DNA of 64,000 nt, from contig CABJAV010000002.1 of assembly GCA_902363675.1 (NCBI GenBank), positions 63,583-127,582 on the forward strand. Reading direction: 5' to 3'. Position numbers and translations under genes: made by a program. Origin of the DNA: Lachnospiraceae bacterium (GTDB taxonomy: Bacteria > Bacillota > Clostridia > Lachnospirales > Lachnospiraceae). Below, piece after piece: positions 45,011-54,790 of this stretch (its first letter is position 1; each line of letters opens with the position of its first letter). The notes below the pieces were generated by a model. The model was not told the origin of the DNA. It saw nothing but the letters and a program-made list of their open reading frames with translations, and did not search any database.

Positions 45011-48000
45011 ATGGCAGCATTCAAGTATTATTTGGGACTCGATATGGGAACTAATTCTGTAGGCTGGGCGGTTACTGATCCAAACTACAATTTGCTTAAG
45101 GCAAAAGGAAAAGACTTATGGGGAATACGTGAATTTAATGAGGCATCTACTGCTGTGGAAAGACGTACGCATAGAATAAGCAGAAGGAGAAGACAAAGAG
45201 AGCAGGTTAGGATTGGTTTACTAAAGGATTATTTTCATGATGCTATAGGTGAAGTTGATCCAGATTTTTTTCAAAGACTGGCAAACAGTAAATATCACTT
45301 GGAGGACAAAGATACAGAGGTAAGATATAAAAATAATGTTTTTAATGATGATGATTACACAGATAAGGATTATTTTGACCAATATCCAACAATATATCAT
45401 TTACGAAAAGAATTAATAGAAAGTACCGATAAGCATGACGTAAGGCTTGTGTTCTTGGCATTGCTTAATATGTTTAAACATCGTGGACACTTTTTGAATT
45501 CAGGATTAGGTGAAAATAGCGGAGAAAATAATATAAACAATGCTTATTTAGAATTGACAAATTTACTTTCTGAATTCACACAATATAATTTGAATGAGAC
45601 AATCGATGGTAAAAAAATAGAAGATCTTCTGTCGCGCAGAGATATGAGCAGAACCAGAAAAGCAGAAGGACTTGCAGAGATACTTGGCGTGGATTATAAA
45701 AATAAGCCATATAAAGAGTTGATAAGAGGTTTGTGTGGCTTAAAATTTAATGCATGTGCAATTTTCCCGGAGATACAGAGTGACGAAGTGCCAAAATTAG
45801 ATATCTGCTTGTCAGAAGCATCTTTTGATGAAAAATCAGATGAAATAGCTAATATACTTGGTGAAGATTATTTTGAAATAATCATGGCCATGAAGGACAT
45901 ATATGATATTGGTTCATTGGCTGGTATTATGAAAGGTCATAATTATCTGTCACAGGCAAGAGTTACGTCATACGAAAAGCATAAAGAAGATTTAAGACTT
46001 CTAAAAAATGTAATCAGAAAATATTGTAGCAAAGAAGATTACGATAACTTCTTTAATAGTGAGGCAGATGGCTCATATGCATCATATGTAGGTTCCTATA
46101 ATTCAAAAACAAAGCAAAGAAGAGTAGGAAATAAAAGATCATCCGAAGAATTATATAAAGCAATCAAAAAGCTTTTAAAGAATGTACCTGCGGAAGATGC
46201 AGATGTACAGCGCATATTGATGTCAATAGAAAACGAGACATTTTTGCCTAAACAGTTAACTGCATCTAATGGTGTTATACCGAATCAAGTTCATGCAAAA
46301 GAAATAAAAAAAATACTTTCAAATGCGGAAAGATATCTTCCGTTTTTAAGAGAAAAAGATGAAACAGGTTTATCGGTATCTGAAAAAATAATGAAACTGT
46401 TTAGTTTTCAAATACCATATTATGTTGGACCAACGACGGAAAAAAGCAGTAAAGATGGAGGAAATGGCTGGGTAGTAAGAAAGGAAGAAGGACAGGTTTT
46501 ACCATGGAATATTGATGAAAAAATAGATATGAAAGCGACATCAGAGGCATTTATATCACGCATGGTACGACGTTGTACATATATTAGCGGTGAACCGGTA
46601 TTGCCAAAATCATCACTTGAATATCAAAGTTTTTGTGTTCTCAATGAAATTAATAATATTAAGATTGACGGAGAGAGAATTTCTGTTGAATTAAAACAGG
46701 ATATATATAAAGAGGTATTTCAAAAAGGAAAGAGAGTAACGAAAAAGCAGTTATGTAAATATTTGCATACAAGAGGAATTATTGAAGCAGAAGAACAGGT
46801 TACAGGAATAGATGTTACTATAAACAATGCATTAACGACATATGGCAAATTTAAAGCGATATTGGGGGATGATATCTCTAAAGATAGCGTTCAGAAAATG
46901 GTAGAGGATATTGTATTCTGGTGCACAGTTTATGGGGATTCCAAAAAATTTTTAAAGGATAGAATAGAAGAAAAGTATGGCGAGAAGCTCACAAAAGAAC
47001 AGATTAAGAGAATAGTAGGTTTTAAGTTCAAAGATTGGGGCAATCTATCAAAAAATTTCTTAGAGCTTAGTGGAGCGGATGTTTCAACAGGGGAGTCTGT
47101 AAGTATCATCAGAGCGTTATGGAACAATAATCTTAATTTGATGGAACTTATAAACAGTAGATTATATAATTACAAAGAACGTTTGGCTGAGTATCAAAAT
47201 ACGATGATGAAAACATTATCAGATATAGAGGCAGAAGATCTGGATGAATATTATTTTTCTGCTCCGGTAAAGCGGATGATATGGCAGACAATCCTTATTA
47301 TTAAGGAGCTGGTAAAAGTTTTGGGATGTGAACCGGATCGTATATTTGTTGAAATGACACGAAGACCGGATGAACGCAAAATGCGTACTGAGAGCAGACG
47401 TAAAAAATTCGAAGAACTATACAAGAAAGTAAAAGATGAAGATGTTGATTGGATGAAAGTAATTGCGCATGCAGATGAAACAGGAAGCATTAGAAGCAAG
47501 AAAATGTACCTTTATCTTACACAAAAAGGCAGATGCATGTACACAGGAAAGCATATAGAATTAAGTGATCTTTTCAATAATAATCTATATGATATAGATC
47601 ATGTATATCCAAGACATTTTGTTAAGGATGATAATATTGACAATAATCTGGTTTTGGTATGTAAAGAAAAGAATGCACATAAGAGCGATATTTATCCATT
47701 AGAGGATGAAATTCTTGCGTCACAGAAAAATATGTGGTCAGAGCTTAGAAGGTCAGGATTTATTACAGAAGAAAAGTATAATCGCCTTATAGGAAGAAAT
47801 CCGTTCACTGATGAGCAAAAAGCTGGATTTATTGCAAGACAGCTTGTTGAAACAAGTCAGGGAACAAAAGGAGTTGCAAATATACTACAGCAGCTTTTAC
47901 CAGAAAGTAAGATAGTCTATGCAAAAGCGTCAAATGTGTCCGAGTTTAGAAATACGAGAGACATTCCTAAGAGCCGTCTGATTAATGAATTTCATCATGC

Positions 48001-49072
48001 ACATGATGCTTACCTTAATATCGTGGTAGGAAATGTGTATTATGTAAAATTCACACAGAATCCTCTTAACTTTATAAAAAATGATTATGACCGTGATAAA
48101 ACCAAAAATAATTACAATTTATCAAAAATGTTTGACTGGGATGTTGAACGTAATGGTGAAGTTGCATGGATCGCACAGAAAAAGGATGGTGAGGCAGGAA
48201 CAATAGCTACAGTAAAGAAAGTGTTGGGAAGAAACACTCCGTTGATGACACGATATAGTTTTGAAGGAAAGGGAGGTTTGACAAACGAAACACTTTATGG
48301 TGCTAAGAAAGCTAAAGAAGAAGGATACATACCTTTTAAATCATCAGATGAAAAAATGAAGGATGTTACAAAATATGGAGGATTTACGAGTGTAACAGGC
48401 GCATATTTCTTCTTGGTAGAACACACGGAAAAGAAAAAACGAAGCCGGATGATTGAGTCAGTACCATTATATCTGGCTCAAAAAATAGAACAGAATCCAC
48501 ATGAGCTGGAAAAATATTGTGAACAGGTATTAGGCCTTATTGATTTTGATATAAGGGTTAGAAAAATTAAAATAGGATCATTGATAAAACGTAAAGGCTA
48601 TTTCTTTTATATTACAGGAAAAACCGGTAAACAATTAATAGTAAGAAATGCAGTAAATATGTACTTGAAAAGGGAGTGGGTAAAATATATATCTAAATTG
48701 GAAAAAGCGGTAGACAAAAATATTGTAGAAGGGATAATTACAAAGGAAAAAAATGAATTATTATATTCGGAGCTGATTGAGAAATTTAAGAACAGTATTT
48801 TTTCAAATAGACCAAATCCGGTTGGAGACAAGTTGGATAAGGCGAAAGAAAAATTCATAAATTTAGACATAGAAAAACAATGCATAGTATTATGCCAAAT
48901 TTTACAGTTATCTTCAGTTTTAGGAAGTGAATGTGATATGACATTATTAGGTGAATCTGCACATTGCGGAAAAATATTGATAAGTAAAAAAATCGGAGAT
49001 GAAGATATATATCTGATCAATCAGTCTGTAACAGGATTGTATGAAAAGAAAATCAATCTCCGAACAGTATGA
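45011..49072 (+). CDS. cas9: Cas9 endonuclease (type II-A)
   Basis: 1353 residues, in the size range of long Cas9 proteins. RuvC-I YYLGLDMGTNSVGWAV (Asp11), arginine-rich bridge helix VERRTHRISRRRRQREQVR, RuvC-II IFVEMTRRPDERK (Glu781), HNH YDIDHVYPRHFV (His864) with NNLVLVCKEKNAHKS, and RuvC-III FHHAHDAYLNIVVG (His996, Asp999). All nuclease residues are present. The recognition lobe (about 80-720) and PAM-interacting end (about 1080-1353) are not recognisable in detail; the PAM cannot be read from sequence. GGGAGG lies 8 bp before the ATG. The tracrRNA is directly upstream on the other strand. The stop overlaps the cas1 start (ATGA). Confidence 0.98.
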   Translation: MAAFKYYLGLDMGTNSVGWAVTDPNYNLLKAKGKDLWGIREFNEASTAVERRTHRISRRRRQREQVRIGLLKDYFHDAIGEVDPDFFQRLANSKYHLEDKDTEVRYKNNVFNDDDYTDKDYFDQYPTIYHLRKELIESTDKHDVRLVFLALLNMFKHRGHFLNSGLGENSGENNINNAYLELTNLLSEFTQYNLNETIDGKKIEDLLSRRDMSRTRKAEGLAEILGVDYKNKPYKELIRGLCGLKFNACAIFPEIQSDEVPKLDICLSEASFDEKSDEIANILGEDYFEIIMAMKDIYDIGSLAGIMKGHNYLSQARVTSYEKHKEDLRLLKNVIRKYCSKEDYDNFFNSEADGSYASYVGSYNSKTKQRRVGNKRSSEELYKAIKKLLKNVPAEDADVQRILMSIENETFLPKQLTASNGVIPNQVHAKEIKKILSNAERYLPFLREKDETGLSVSEKIMKLFSFQIPYYVGPTTEKSSKDGGNGWVVRKEEGQVLPWNIDEKIDMKATSEAFISRMVRRCTYISGEPVLPKSSLEYQSFCVLNEINNIKIDGERISVELKQDIYKEVFQKGKRVTKKQLCKYLHTRGIIEAEEQVTGIDVTINNALTTYGKFKAILGDDISKDSVQKMVEDIVFWCTVYGDSKKFLKDRIEEKYGEKLTKEQIKRIVGFKFKDWGNLSKNFLELSGADVSTGESVSIIRALWNNNLNLMELINSRLYNYKERLAEYQNTMMKTLSDIEAEDLDEYYFSAPVKRMIWQTILIIKELVKVLGCEPDRIFVEMTRRPDERKMRTESRRKKFEELYKKVKDEDVDWMKVIAHADETGSIRSKKMYLYLTQKGRCMYTGKHIELSDLFNNNLYDIDHVYPRHFVKDDNIDNNLVLVCKEKNAHKSDIYPLEDEILASQKNMWSELRRSGFITEEKYNRLIGRNPFTDEQKAGFIARQLVETSQGTKGVANILQQLLPESKIVYAKASNVSEFRNTRDIPKSRLINEFHHAHDAYLNIVVGNVYYVKFTQNPLNFIKNDYDRDKTKNNYNLSKMFDWDVERNGEVAWIAQKKDGEAGTIATVKKVLGRNTPLMTRYSFEGKGGLTNETLYGAKKAKEEGYIPFKSSDEKMKDVTKYGGFTSVTGAYFFLVEHTEKKKRSRMIESVPLYLAQKIEQNPHELEKYCEQVLGLIDFDIRVRKIKIGSLIKRKGYFFYITGKTGKQLIVRNAVNMYLKREWVKYISKLEKAVDKNIVEGIITKEKNELLYSELIEKFKNSIFSNRPNPVGDKLDKAKEKFINLDIEKQCIVLCQILQLSSVLGSECDMTLLGESAHCGKILISKKIGDEDIYLINQSVTGLYEKKINLRTV

Positions 49073-49941
49073 GTTGGCGGACAGTTGTCATCTCAAATAG
49101 TGCAAAACTGGATTATCAAATGGGGTATTTGATAGTGAGAAATCAGGATGTTGTAAAAATTCATATTAGTGAAATTTCAATATTGATGATTGAAACAACA
49201 TCTGTTTCTCTTACCGCGGTATTACTCTGCGAGTTGACAAAAAAGAAGATAAAGGTAATATTCTGCGATGAAAAAAGAAATCCGTCATCAGAACTTGTTC
49301 CGTATTATGGAAGCCATGACACAAGTATGAAAGTACGAAAACAGATTGCGTGGTCAGAAGATATAAAGACATCTGTATGGACTGAAATTGTTACCGAAAA
49401 AATTCGGAAGCAGGCAGAAAATCTTGAGAGATGGGATAAGCCGGAAGCTCAGATGCTTTATGAATATATTACACAAATTGAATTTGGAGATGCAACTAAC
49501 AGGGAGGGGCATGCAGCCAAAGTTTATTTTAATGCATTATTTGGTCTGGATTTTACGAGAACAGCCGAAAATAGTATTAATGCAGCCTTGAATTATGGAT
49601 ATAGTCTGTTGCTTTCTACTTGTGCAAGAGAAACAGCACTCAATGGATATATAACACAAATTGGATTATTTCATGATAATATTTTTAATCAGTTCAATCT
49701 TGCATCTGATTTGATGGAGCCGTTCCGGCCGATTGTAGATAATCTGGTAAAGAACATGATGCCGGAAAAGTTTGAACATGATGAAAAAATAGAAGTATTA
49801 AGGTTGTTGCAAAAAGAAGTGATTATAGCAGGGAGAAAGGAGTGCGTGAACAATGCAATGAAAATATATTGTCGGAGTATTTTTGATGCACTTAATGATG
49901 ACGATATTTCATTGATAAAGTTCTATAAGGATGAGTTATAG
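49069..49941 (+). CDS. cas1: Cas1 integrase
   Basis: Spacer-acquisition integrase, 290 residues, type II form beginning [19 protein letters not shown]. The metal-ligand regions [17 protein letters not shown] (Glu), [10 protein letters not shown] (His) and [12 protein letters not shown] (Asp/Glu) are visible. It overlaps cas9 by four bases and cas2 by eleven, showing a tightly coupled operon. It works as the Cas1-Cas2 complex with Csn2 and Cas9 in adaptation. Confidence 0.97.
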   Translation: MSWRTVVISNSAKLDYQMGYLIVRNQDVVKIHISEISILMIETTSVSLTAVLLCELTKKKIKVIFCDEKRNPSSELVPYYGSHDTSMKVRKQIAWSEDIKTSVWTEIVTEKIRKQAENLERWDKPEAQMLYEYITQIEFGDATNREGHAAKVYFNALFGLDFTRTAENSINAALNYGYSLLLSTCARETALNGYITQIGLFHDNIFNQFNLASDLMEPFRPIVDNLVKNMMPEKFEHDEKIEVLRLLQKEVIIAGRKECVNNAMKIYCRSIFDALNDDDISLIKFYKDEL

Positions 49942-50251
49942 ATATATGAGAATGATGGTTTTGTTTGATCTCCCGGTGTTGACGGAAAAGCAGCGCAGAG
50001 ATTATCGCGAGTTTAGAAAATACCTTATAAAATCAGGTTTTTTCATGTTGCAGGAATCGGTATATTGCAAGTTAGTACAAAATTCAGGTGTTGCGGATGT
50101 TATTCAAGAAAGTATCAGGAAAAATAAACCGGGAGAGGGGCTTGTACAAATATTAAGAGTCACTGAAAAGCAATATGCAAAAATGGAATATGTTGTTGGA
50201 GAGAATAAGTCCTGTGTATTGGATACCGATGAAAGGCTGGTGATATTATGA
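49931..50251 (+). CDS. cas2: Cas2
   Basis: 106 residues, starting [16 protein letters not shown], which matches the standard Cas2 N-terminus of type II-A loci, with the conserved Asp in the first strand. [16 protein letters not shown] follows. It forms the structural dimer at the centre of the Cas1-Cas2 integrase. It overlaps both cas1 and csn2, so all four genes are translated as one unit. Confidence 0.97.
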   Translation: MSYRYMRMMVLFDLPVLTEKQRRDYREFRKYLIKSGFFMLQESVYCKLVQNSGVADVIQESIRKNKPGEGLVQILRVTEKQYAKMEYVVGENKSCVLDTDERLVIL

Positions 50252-50919
50252 AACTGGTTAATACTTTGTATGATTTAGAGTTTGATTTAATAGAAAATCA
50301 AATACTCGTTTTATCAATAGAAAATCATCTAGTCTATTCCAACATATTAGAGACATTATGGAAACAGTATAAGGGAGAAAATGGAGATTTCATTTTATCC
50401 GATGAAAGCAAGGAACTGAAGCTATCACAGAAAATGGATTGTATTTATAATATCTTTAGCATTAATACTAATGATAGAAAAATCATAACAAAATTGTATC
50501 AGGAACTTACATTTCAAAATGATACGTTACTGCAAGAAGAGAGCGTCTTGTTTAAACAGGAACTGATATCGTATTTTGATAAGGTTATTTCTACTGTTCC
50601 ATATAATTTAAAATATAATTTTGATACCGATTTATCTAGTTTAATGAAATCCCTATCAGTAGAAATTGATGATGACTCGGACTCATTACTTGAAAAAATG
50701 ATGCAATATATAAATCTCATGAATCAAATTTGCGGAGTTAATATATTTGTTATTCCAAATTTAAAAGCCTATTTTTCAACAGAGGAAATTATACAGCTTT
50801 ATGAATTCACAATATACAATAAAATATATCTTATTGTTATAGAAGCAATACAGACACCACATATTGAAGGGGAAAAATGCTGGATAATTGATGAGGATTT
50901 ATGTATAATTGAACTATAA
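50248..50919 (+). CDS. csn2: Csn2 (type II-A marker)
   Basis: 223 residues, the length of Streptococcus Csn2. Csn2 is a DNA-end-binding ring protein required for spacer acquisition in type [22 protein letters not shown] followed by [20 protein letters not shown] and the C-terminal [12 protein letters not shown] align by eye with the S. pyogenes protein. Identity is low overall, so the subfamily is not certain. It ends 60 bp before the first repeat, so the array follows directly. Confidence 0.9.
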   Translation: MKLVNTLYDLEFDLIENQILVLSIENHLVYSNILETLWKQYKGENGDFILSDESKELKLSQKMDCIYNIFSINTNDRKIITKLYQELTFQNDTLLQEESVLFKQELISYFDKVISTVPYNLKYNFDTDLSSLMKSLSVEIDDDSDSLLEKMMQYINLMNQICGVNIFVIPNLKAYFSTEEIIQLYEFTIYNKIYLIVIEAIQTPHIEGEKCWIIDEDLCIIEL

Positions 50920-50979
50920 GAATTGGCACTATATTCGCAATATAGAATGAGCTCGGAGATAACCTCAAAGTAATTTGAG
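50920..50979 (+). promoter_or_regulatory. CRISPR leader with type II-A anchor sequence
   Basis: ATTTGAG immediately precedes the first repeat; the same heptamer is the leader-anchoring sequence of streptococcal type II-A arrays. AACCTCAAA-GTAA-TTTGAGGTT (50961-50982) is a hairpin running across the leader-repeat border, and CTATATT-CGC-AATATAG (50929-50945) is a second one upstream. Only 60 bp separate csn2 from the array. Confidence 0.8.
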
Positions 50980-52528
50980 GTTTGAGAGCTTTGCTAATTC
51001 AGAAAGATACAAAACACCGGTTCCTGGAAAGACCGCTCCTGGATAGGTTTGAGAGCTTTGCTAATTCAGAAAGATACAAAACTACAGATACCCCGTTTTC
51101 GTCGGTTAATGGTTTGAGAGCTTTGCTAATTCAGAAAGATACAAAACAGATTTCAAATACATCGCCTTGGACGTGTTGTTTGAGAGCTTTGCTAATTCAG
51201 AAAGATACAAAACTTCTCCATGTCTTTCCATCCAAGCATGTTAGTTTGAGAGCTTTGCTAATTCAGAAAGATACAAAACTCGTTCTGGTTACTCTTTTTA
51301 CATCGTATGTTTGAGAGCTTTGCTAATTCAGAAAGATACAAAACTATATGCGCGGAAATGGATGGGTGCTTGAAGTTTGAGAGCTTTGCTAATTCAGAAA
51401 GATACAAAACAACTAATCCAGAGAAAACGGCTGAAAGAAAGTTTGAGAGCTTTGCTAATTCAGAAAGATACAAAACTCGTTCTGGTTACTCTTTTTACAT
51501 CGTATGTTTGAGAGCTTTGCTAATTCAGAAAGATACAAAACAATCGTTAAAATATCCGTATGTTGCCTTATGTTTGAGAGCTTTGCTAATTCAGAAAGAT
51601 ACAAAACTATATGCGCGGAAATGGATGGGTGCTTGAAGTTTGAGAGCTTTGCTAATTCAGAAAGATACAAAACCTACACTTCCATTAGAAGTCTCACGCT
51701 GTGTTTGAGAGCTTTGCTAATTCAGAAAGATACAAAACTGTCAGACAAATAATCATTAATGCTCACTCGTTTGAGAGCTTTGCTAATTCAGAAAGATACA
51801 AAACTACGAGACAGCACTGCTTAAAATCGCACGTGTTTGAGAGCTTTGCTAATTCAGAAAGATACAAAACTTTCTGACCATACAATGTACATGTAATATC
51901 GTTTGAGAGCTTTGCTAATTCAGAAAGATACAAAACAATGTACTTCGAAATGTACAACTGAAAGGAGTTTGAGAGCTTTGCTAATTCAGAAAGATACAAA
52001 ACATATAAGCATCCAGTATATTGTGGAGATTGTTTGAGAGCTTTGCTAATTCAGAAAGATACAAAACACCTCATTCTGGCCAACAGACAAGCGCACAGTT
52101 TGAGAGCTTTGCTAATTCAGAAAGATACAAAACTGTAGATGCTAAGCTTGTTGAGTTCTTGGGTTTGAGAGCTTTGCTAATTCAGAAAGATACAAAACCA
52201 GATTCTATTGCGGAGGCATTGTTCTTATGTTTGAGAGCTTTGCTAATTCAGAAAGATACAAAACATAGCATTTTGTTGGTTCTTCGGAACCTCCGTTTGA
52301 GAGCTTTGCTAATTCAGAAAGATACAAAACGAGTAACCTCGAAATTATTGAATTGCAAAAGTTTGAGAGCTTTGCTAATTTAGAAAGATACAAAACAAGT
52401 TGGTTCAGAGTTTTTCATGTATAAGAGTTTGAGAGCTTTGCTAATTTAGAAAGATACAAAACCCGGACACACGATGTGAGCATCAGCGACTGGTTTGAGA
52501 GCTTTGCTAATTCAGAAAGATACAAAAT
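50980..52528 (+). CRISPR. CRISPR array, 24 repeats of 36 bp, 23 spacers
   Basis: The repeat begins GTTTGAGAGCTTTGCTAATT and ends CAGAAAGATACAAAAC. Spacers are 29-31 bp, mostly 30. Repeats start at 50980, 51047, 51112, 51178, 51244, 51309, 51375, 51441, 51506, 51572, 51638, 51703, 51769, 51835, 51901, 51967, 52032, 52098, 52163, 52229, 52295, 52361, 52427 and 52493. Repeats 22 and 23 carry a C-to-T change (AATTTAG), and the last ends AAAAT instead of AAAAC, which marks the right end as the old, leader-distal end. Spacer 5 equals spacer 8 and spacer 6 equals spacer 10. The tracrRNA anti-repeat matches these repeats, so the array is served by the adjacent Cas9. Confidence 0.99.
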
Positions 52529-52669
52529 CCTTACTTCTTGATCAGGTTAGAAATCATAGTGTAAGGTAGGAATAGAGTGTTTCAGCGAAAAACATATTGA
52601 AGCATTAAATCATATATTAAACAGATAAAAGAGATTGAAAAGAATAAGATGGATTAAGGGGGAAAGACT

Positions 52670-53446
52670 ATGATTTCGGCAAAACCTACAGAGAATCTTG
52701 TTGGCATTATAATTGAGGGAGATTATGAGGATTTCTATGAAATCGTGGAAAGCATTCATAGAATGACTGGGTTCGAAGAAAACTATGATGATTGCTGTTG
52801 GAGTATAAAGAATCGTTTACTTGGAATCTGTTATGATATGAGGCATGCTTTCATGGGAGATAGAGACATAAAGCTGGTAGATAACGGTGTTCATGATGAA
52901 ATGATGAAGTGGCATTCTATGATACTCCCAAAACAAGAGGTTCACTTTAGCGTAAATGTTATGTTTCCTGAAGCAGTTTTTGTTGCTTTGTCGGCACCAG
53001 AATTATATGTTTGGTCATGTCAGTATTATCGAAAGAGAACTAAAAGGCAAGAAGAGAATGCTGCTTTTCCTACTCATAAGTATTCAAGCTATATAAGAGA
53101 TAAAGCGATAATTGATACTCTTTCAGCAGTAATACTAGGTACCCTTGCTGAGGTTATTGGCGATGATGAGATTGAGAAGTTGTTTAAGATTAGAGGTCAT
53201 AGGTACGAAGACCTCTTTCTTAATTATGCGACACAATATGTGGATAAATGTAATATTGAATACTTAAAGACAGCACCGGAAAAGAGGAAGGACAAGCTTA
53301 GAAATATTGCAAAGAGGTTTGTGCAACAGCCGGATGCATATAAAAATATGAAGAGAGATTTGGAGTATTCTGCGAAGCAGTATGGATGCAGTTTCCATGA
53401 GCTACATGATCCGAAGCTGAAGTATCCGGAAGAGATTGAGTGGTAA
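52670..53446 (+). CDS. DUF6904-like protein of unknown function
   Basis: 258 residues. AKPTENLVGIIIEGDYEDFY, ESIHRMTGFEENYDD and SVNVMFPEAVFVALSAPELY recall the family I remember as DUF6904, found in Firmicutes accessory regions. No enzymatic motif is visible; the protein is soluble and mixed alpha/beta. The Shine-Dalgarno AAGGGGGAAAG is strong. It lies 140 bp beyond the array and is followed by a metabolic gene. Function unknown. Confidence 0.6.
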   Translation: MISAKPTENLVGIIIEGDYEDFYEIVESIHRMTGFEENYDDCCWSIKNRLLGICYDMRHAFMGDRDIKLVDNGVHDEMMKWHSMILPKQEVHFSVNVMFPEAVFVALSAPELYVWSCQYYRKRTKRQEENAAFPTHKYSSYIRDKAIIDTLSAVILGTLAEVIGDDEIEKLFKIRGHRYEDLFLNYATQYVDKCNIEYLKTAPEKRKDKLRNIAKRFVQQPDAYKNMKRDLEYSAKQYGCSFHELHDPKLKYPEEIEW

Positions 53447-53505
53447 TTTGGTTTTAATAATATGAAATATGAGATAAAGAAATTATAATGATAAAAGGGG
53501 TCCTT

Positions 53506-54648
53506 ATGAATATTATTGTAGCAATTGATTCTTTTAAAGGCAGCCTTACCTCCCTTCAGGCAGGCACAGCCGCAGAACAGGGAATTCTCCGTGCGCTGCC
53601 GGACGCAACTGTATCCGTCAGGCCAGTGGCAGACGGCGGAGAAGGAACTGTGGCTGCTCTGGTATCCGGTCTTAAGGGAAAATATGTGACGATTCCGGTT
53701 ACCGGTCCGCTTGGTCAGCCGGTGGAGGCAACCTATGGAATTCTGCCGGATCAGACAGCTGTGATCGAGATGGCGGAGGCTGCCGGGCTTCCTCTTGTTC
53801 CGCCAGAGGCGCGCAATCCGATGAAAACGACAACCTACGGTGTGGGGGAACTTATCCGCCATGCGCTGGATCAGGGGTGCCGGAATTTTATCATTGGAAT
53901 CGGCGGCAGTGCGACAAACGATGGAGGTACCGGTATGCTGCATGCACTTGGCTGTCATTTCCGCAAAGCAGACGGAACAGATATCGCGCCGGGAGCCTGT
54001 GAACTGCCGGAACTTGCATCGATTGACTGTTCGGAACTTGATCCGCGTCTTGCCGAAAGCTACTTTGCAATTGCCTGCGACGTGACCAACCCGCTGTGTG
54101 GTCCACAGGGGGCAAGTTTTATTTTTGCTCCGCAAAAAGGTGCGGATCCCGATATGGTTTTAAAGCTGGATGCCGCACTTTGGCATCTGGCAGATATTTC
54201 CGCGAAGGCACTTGGCAAAGATTTTCGCGACCAGGCGGGTGCCGGGGCGGCAGGAGGACTTGGATTTGCGTTTGCAGCGTATCTGCATGGCTGTTTGCGG
54301 CCGGGCGTGGATATAGTATTGGATGCGGTTTTGCCGGAGGAACAGTTGCAGGATGCTGATATCGTTGTAACCGGAGAGGGGCGTTTTGACGGACAGACTG
54401 CGATGGGAAAAGCTCCTGTCGGTATCGCACGCCGCGCAAAAGCACATGGCTGCAAGGTATTCGTGCTGGCAGGCAGCGTTGAACCGGAAGGTGCACATAC
54501 TTTACAGAAGGACAAGCCGCTGGTGGATGGTGTATTTTCCATTCTTCCGGGCGTGCTTTCGCTGGAAGATGCCATGCGTGAAGAGACCGCATATGAAAAC
54601 ATGCGTTTTACAGCGGAACAGGTGTTCCGGATTGTTGCGGGCCGGTAG
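53506..54648 (+). CDS. glxK: Glycerate kinase
   Basis: Phosphorylates glycerate. IIVAIDSFKGSLTSLQAGTA at the N-terminus, RPVADGGEGTVAAL and the Gly-rich IIGIGGSATNDGGTGMLHAL are hallmarks of the GarK/GlxK family; the C-terminal VVTGEGRFDGQTAMGKAP is also present. Length 380 is normal. The ATG used here has AAAGGGG 7-8 bp upstream; an upstream in-frame Met gives six extra residues. GC content is clearly higher than in the CRISPR genes, marking return to core-like DNA. Confidence 0.96.
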   Translation: MNIIVAIDSFKGSLTSLQAGTAAEQGILRALPDATVSVRPVADGGEGTVAALVSGLKGKYVTIPVTGPLGQPVEATYGILPDQTAVIEMAEAAGLPLVPPEARNPMKTTTYGVGELIRHALDQGCRNFIIGIGGSATNDGGTGMLHALGCHFRKADGTDIAPGACELPELASIDCSELDPRLAESYFAIACDVTNPLCGPQGASFIFAPQKGADPDMVLKLDAALWHLADISAKALGKDFRDQAGAGAAGGLGFAFAAYLHGCLRPGVDIVLDAVLPEEQLQDADIVVTGEGRFDGQTAMGKAPVGIARRAKAHGCKVFVLAGSVEPEGAHTLQKDKPLVDGVFSILPGVLSLEDAMREETAYENMRFTAEQVFRIVAGR

Positions 54649-54669
54649 GCAAAGATCACTTTAAAATTG

Positions 54670-54696
54670 TATCAAGTTTTCTGTGAAAACTTGATA
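54670..54696 (+). repeat. Small perfect hairpin (related copy at 38590)
   Basis: TATCAAGTTTTC-TGT-GAAAACTTGATA. It lies 21 bp after the glycerate kinase stop, without a clear T-tail. It may still act as a terminator. Confidence 0.5.
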
Positions 54697-54729
54697 TGTA
54701 GGGGCAATGCATCTTTGATGCATTACAAT

Positions 54730-54771
54730 CATCAGCCCATTTGCTGAAAGCAAATTTTGCATGGGCTGATG
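54730..54771 (+). promoter_or_regulatory. Hairpin in the DUF2130 5' region
   Basis: CATCAGCCCAT and ATGGGCTGATG form an 11-bp stem enclosing a smaller TTTGC/GCAAA hairpin, ending six bases before the ribosome-binding site. Confidence 0.5.
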
Positions 54772-54790
54772 TTCAATGGGAGGACAGTAT

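Noticed and set aside
45011..50919. Type II-C assignment for the CRISPR locus
   Set aside because: A fourth gene with Csn2 length and motif order follows cas2, and the leader carries the type II-A anchor.
50982..52393. Open frames on both strands with repeated peptides such as LRALLIQKDTK or LYLSELAKLSN
   Set aside because: They are translations of the 36-bp CRISPR repeat and its spacers; the frames shift with spacer length and have no ribosome-binding sites.
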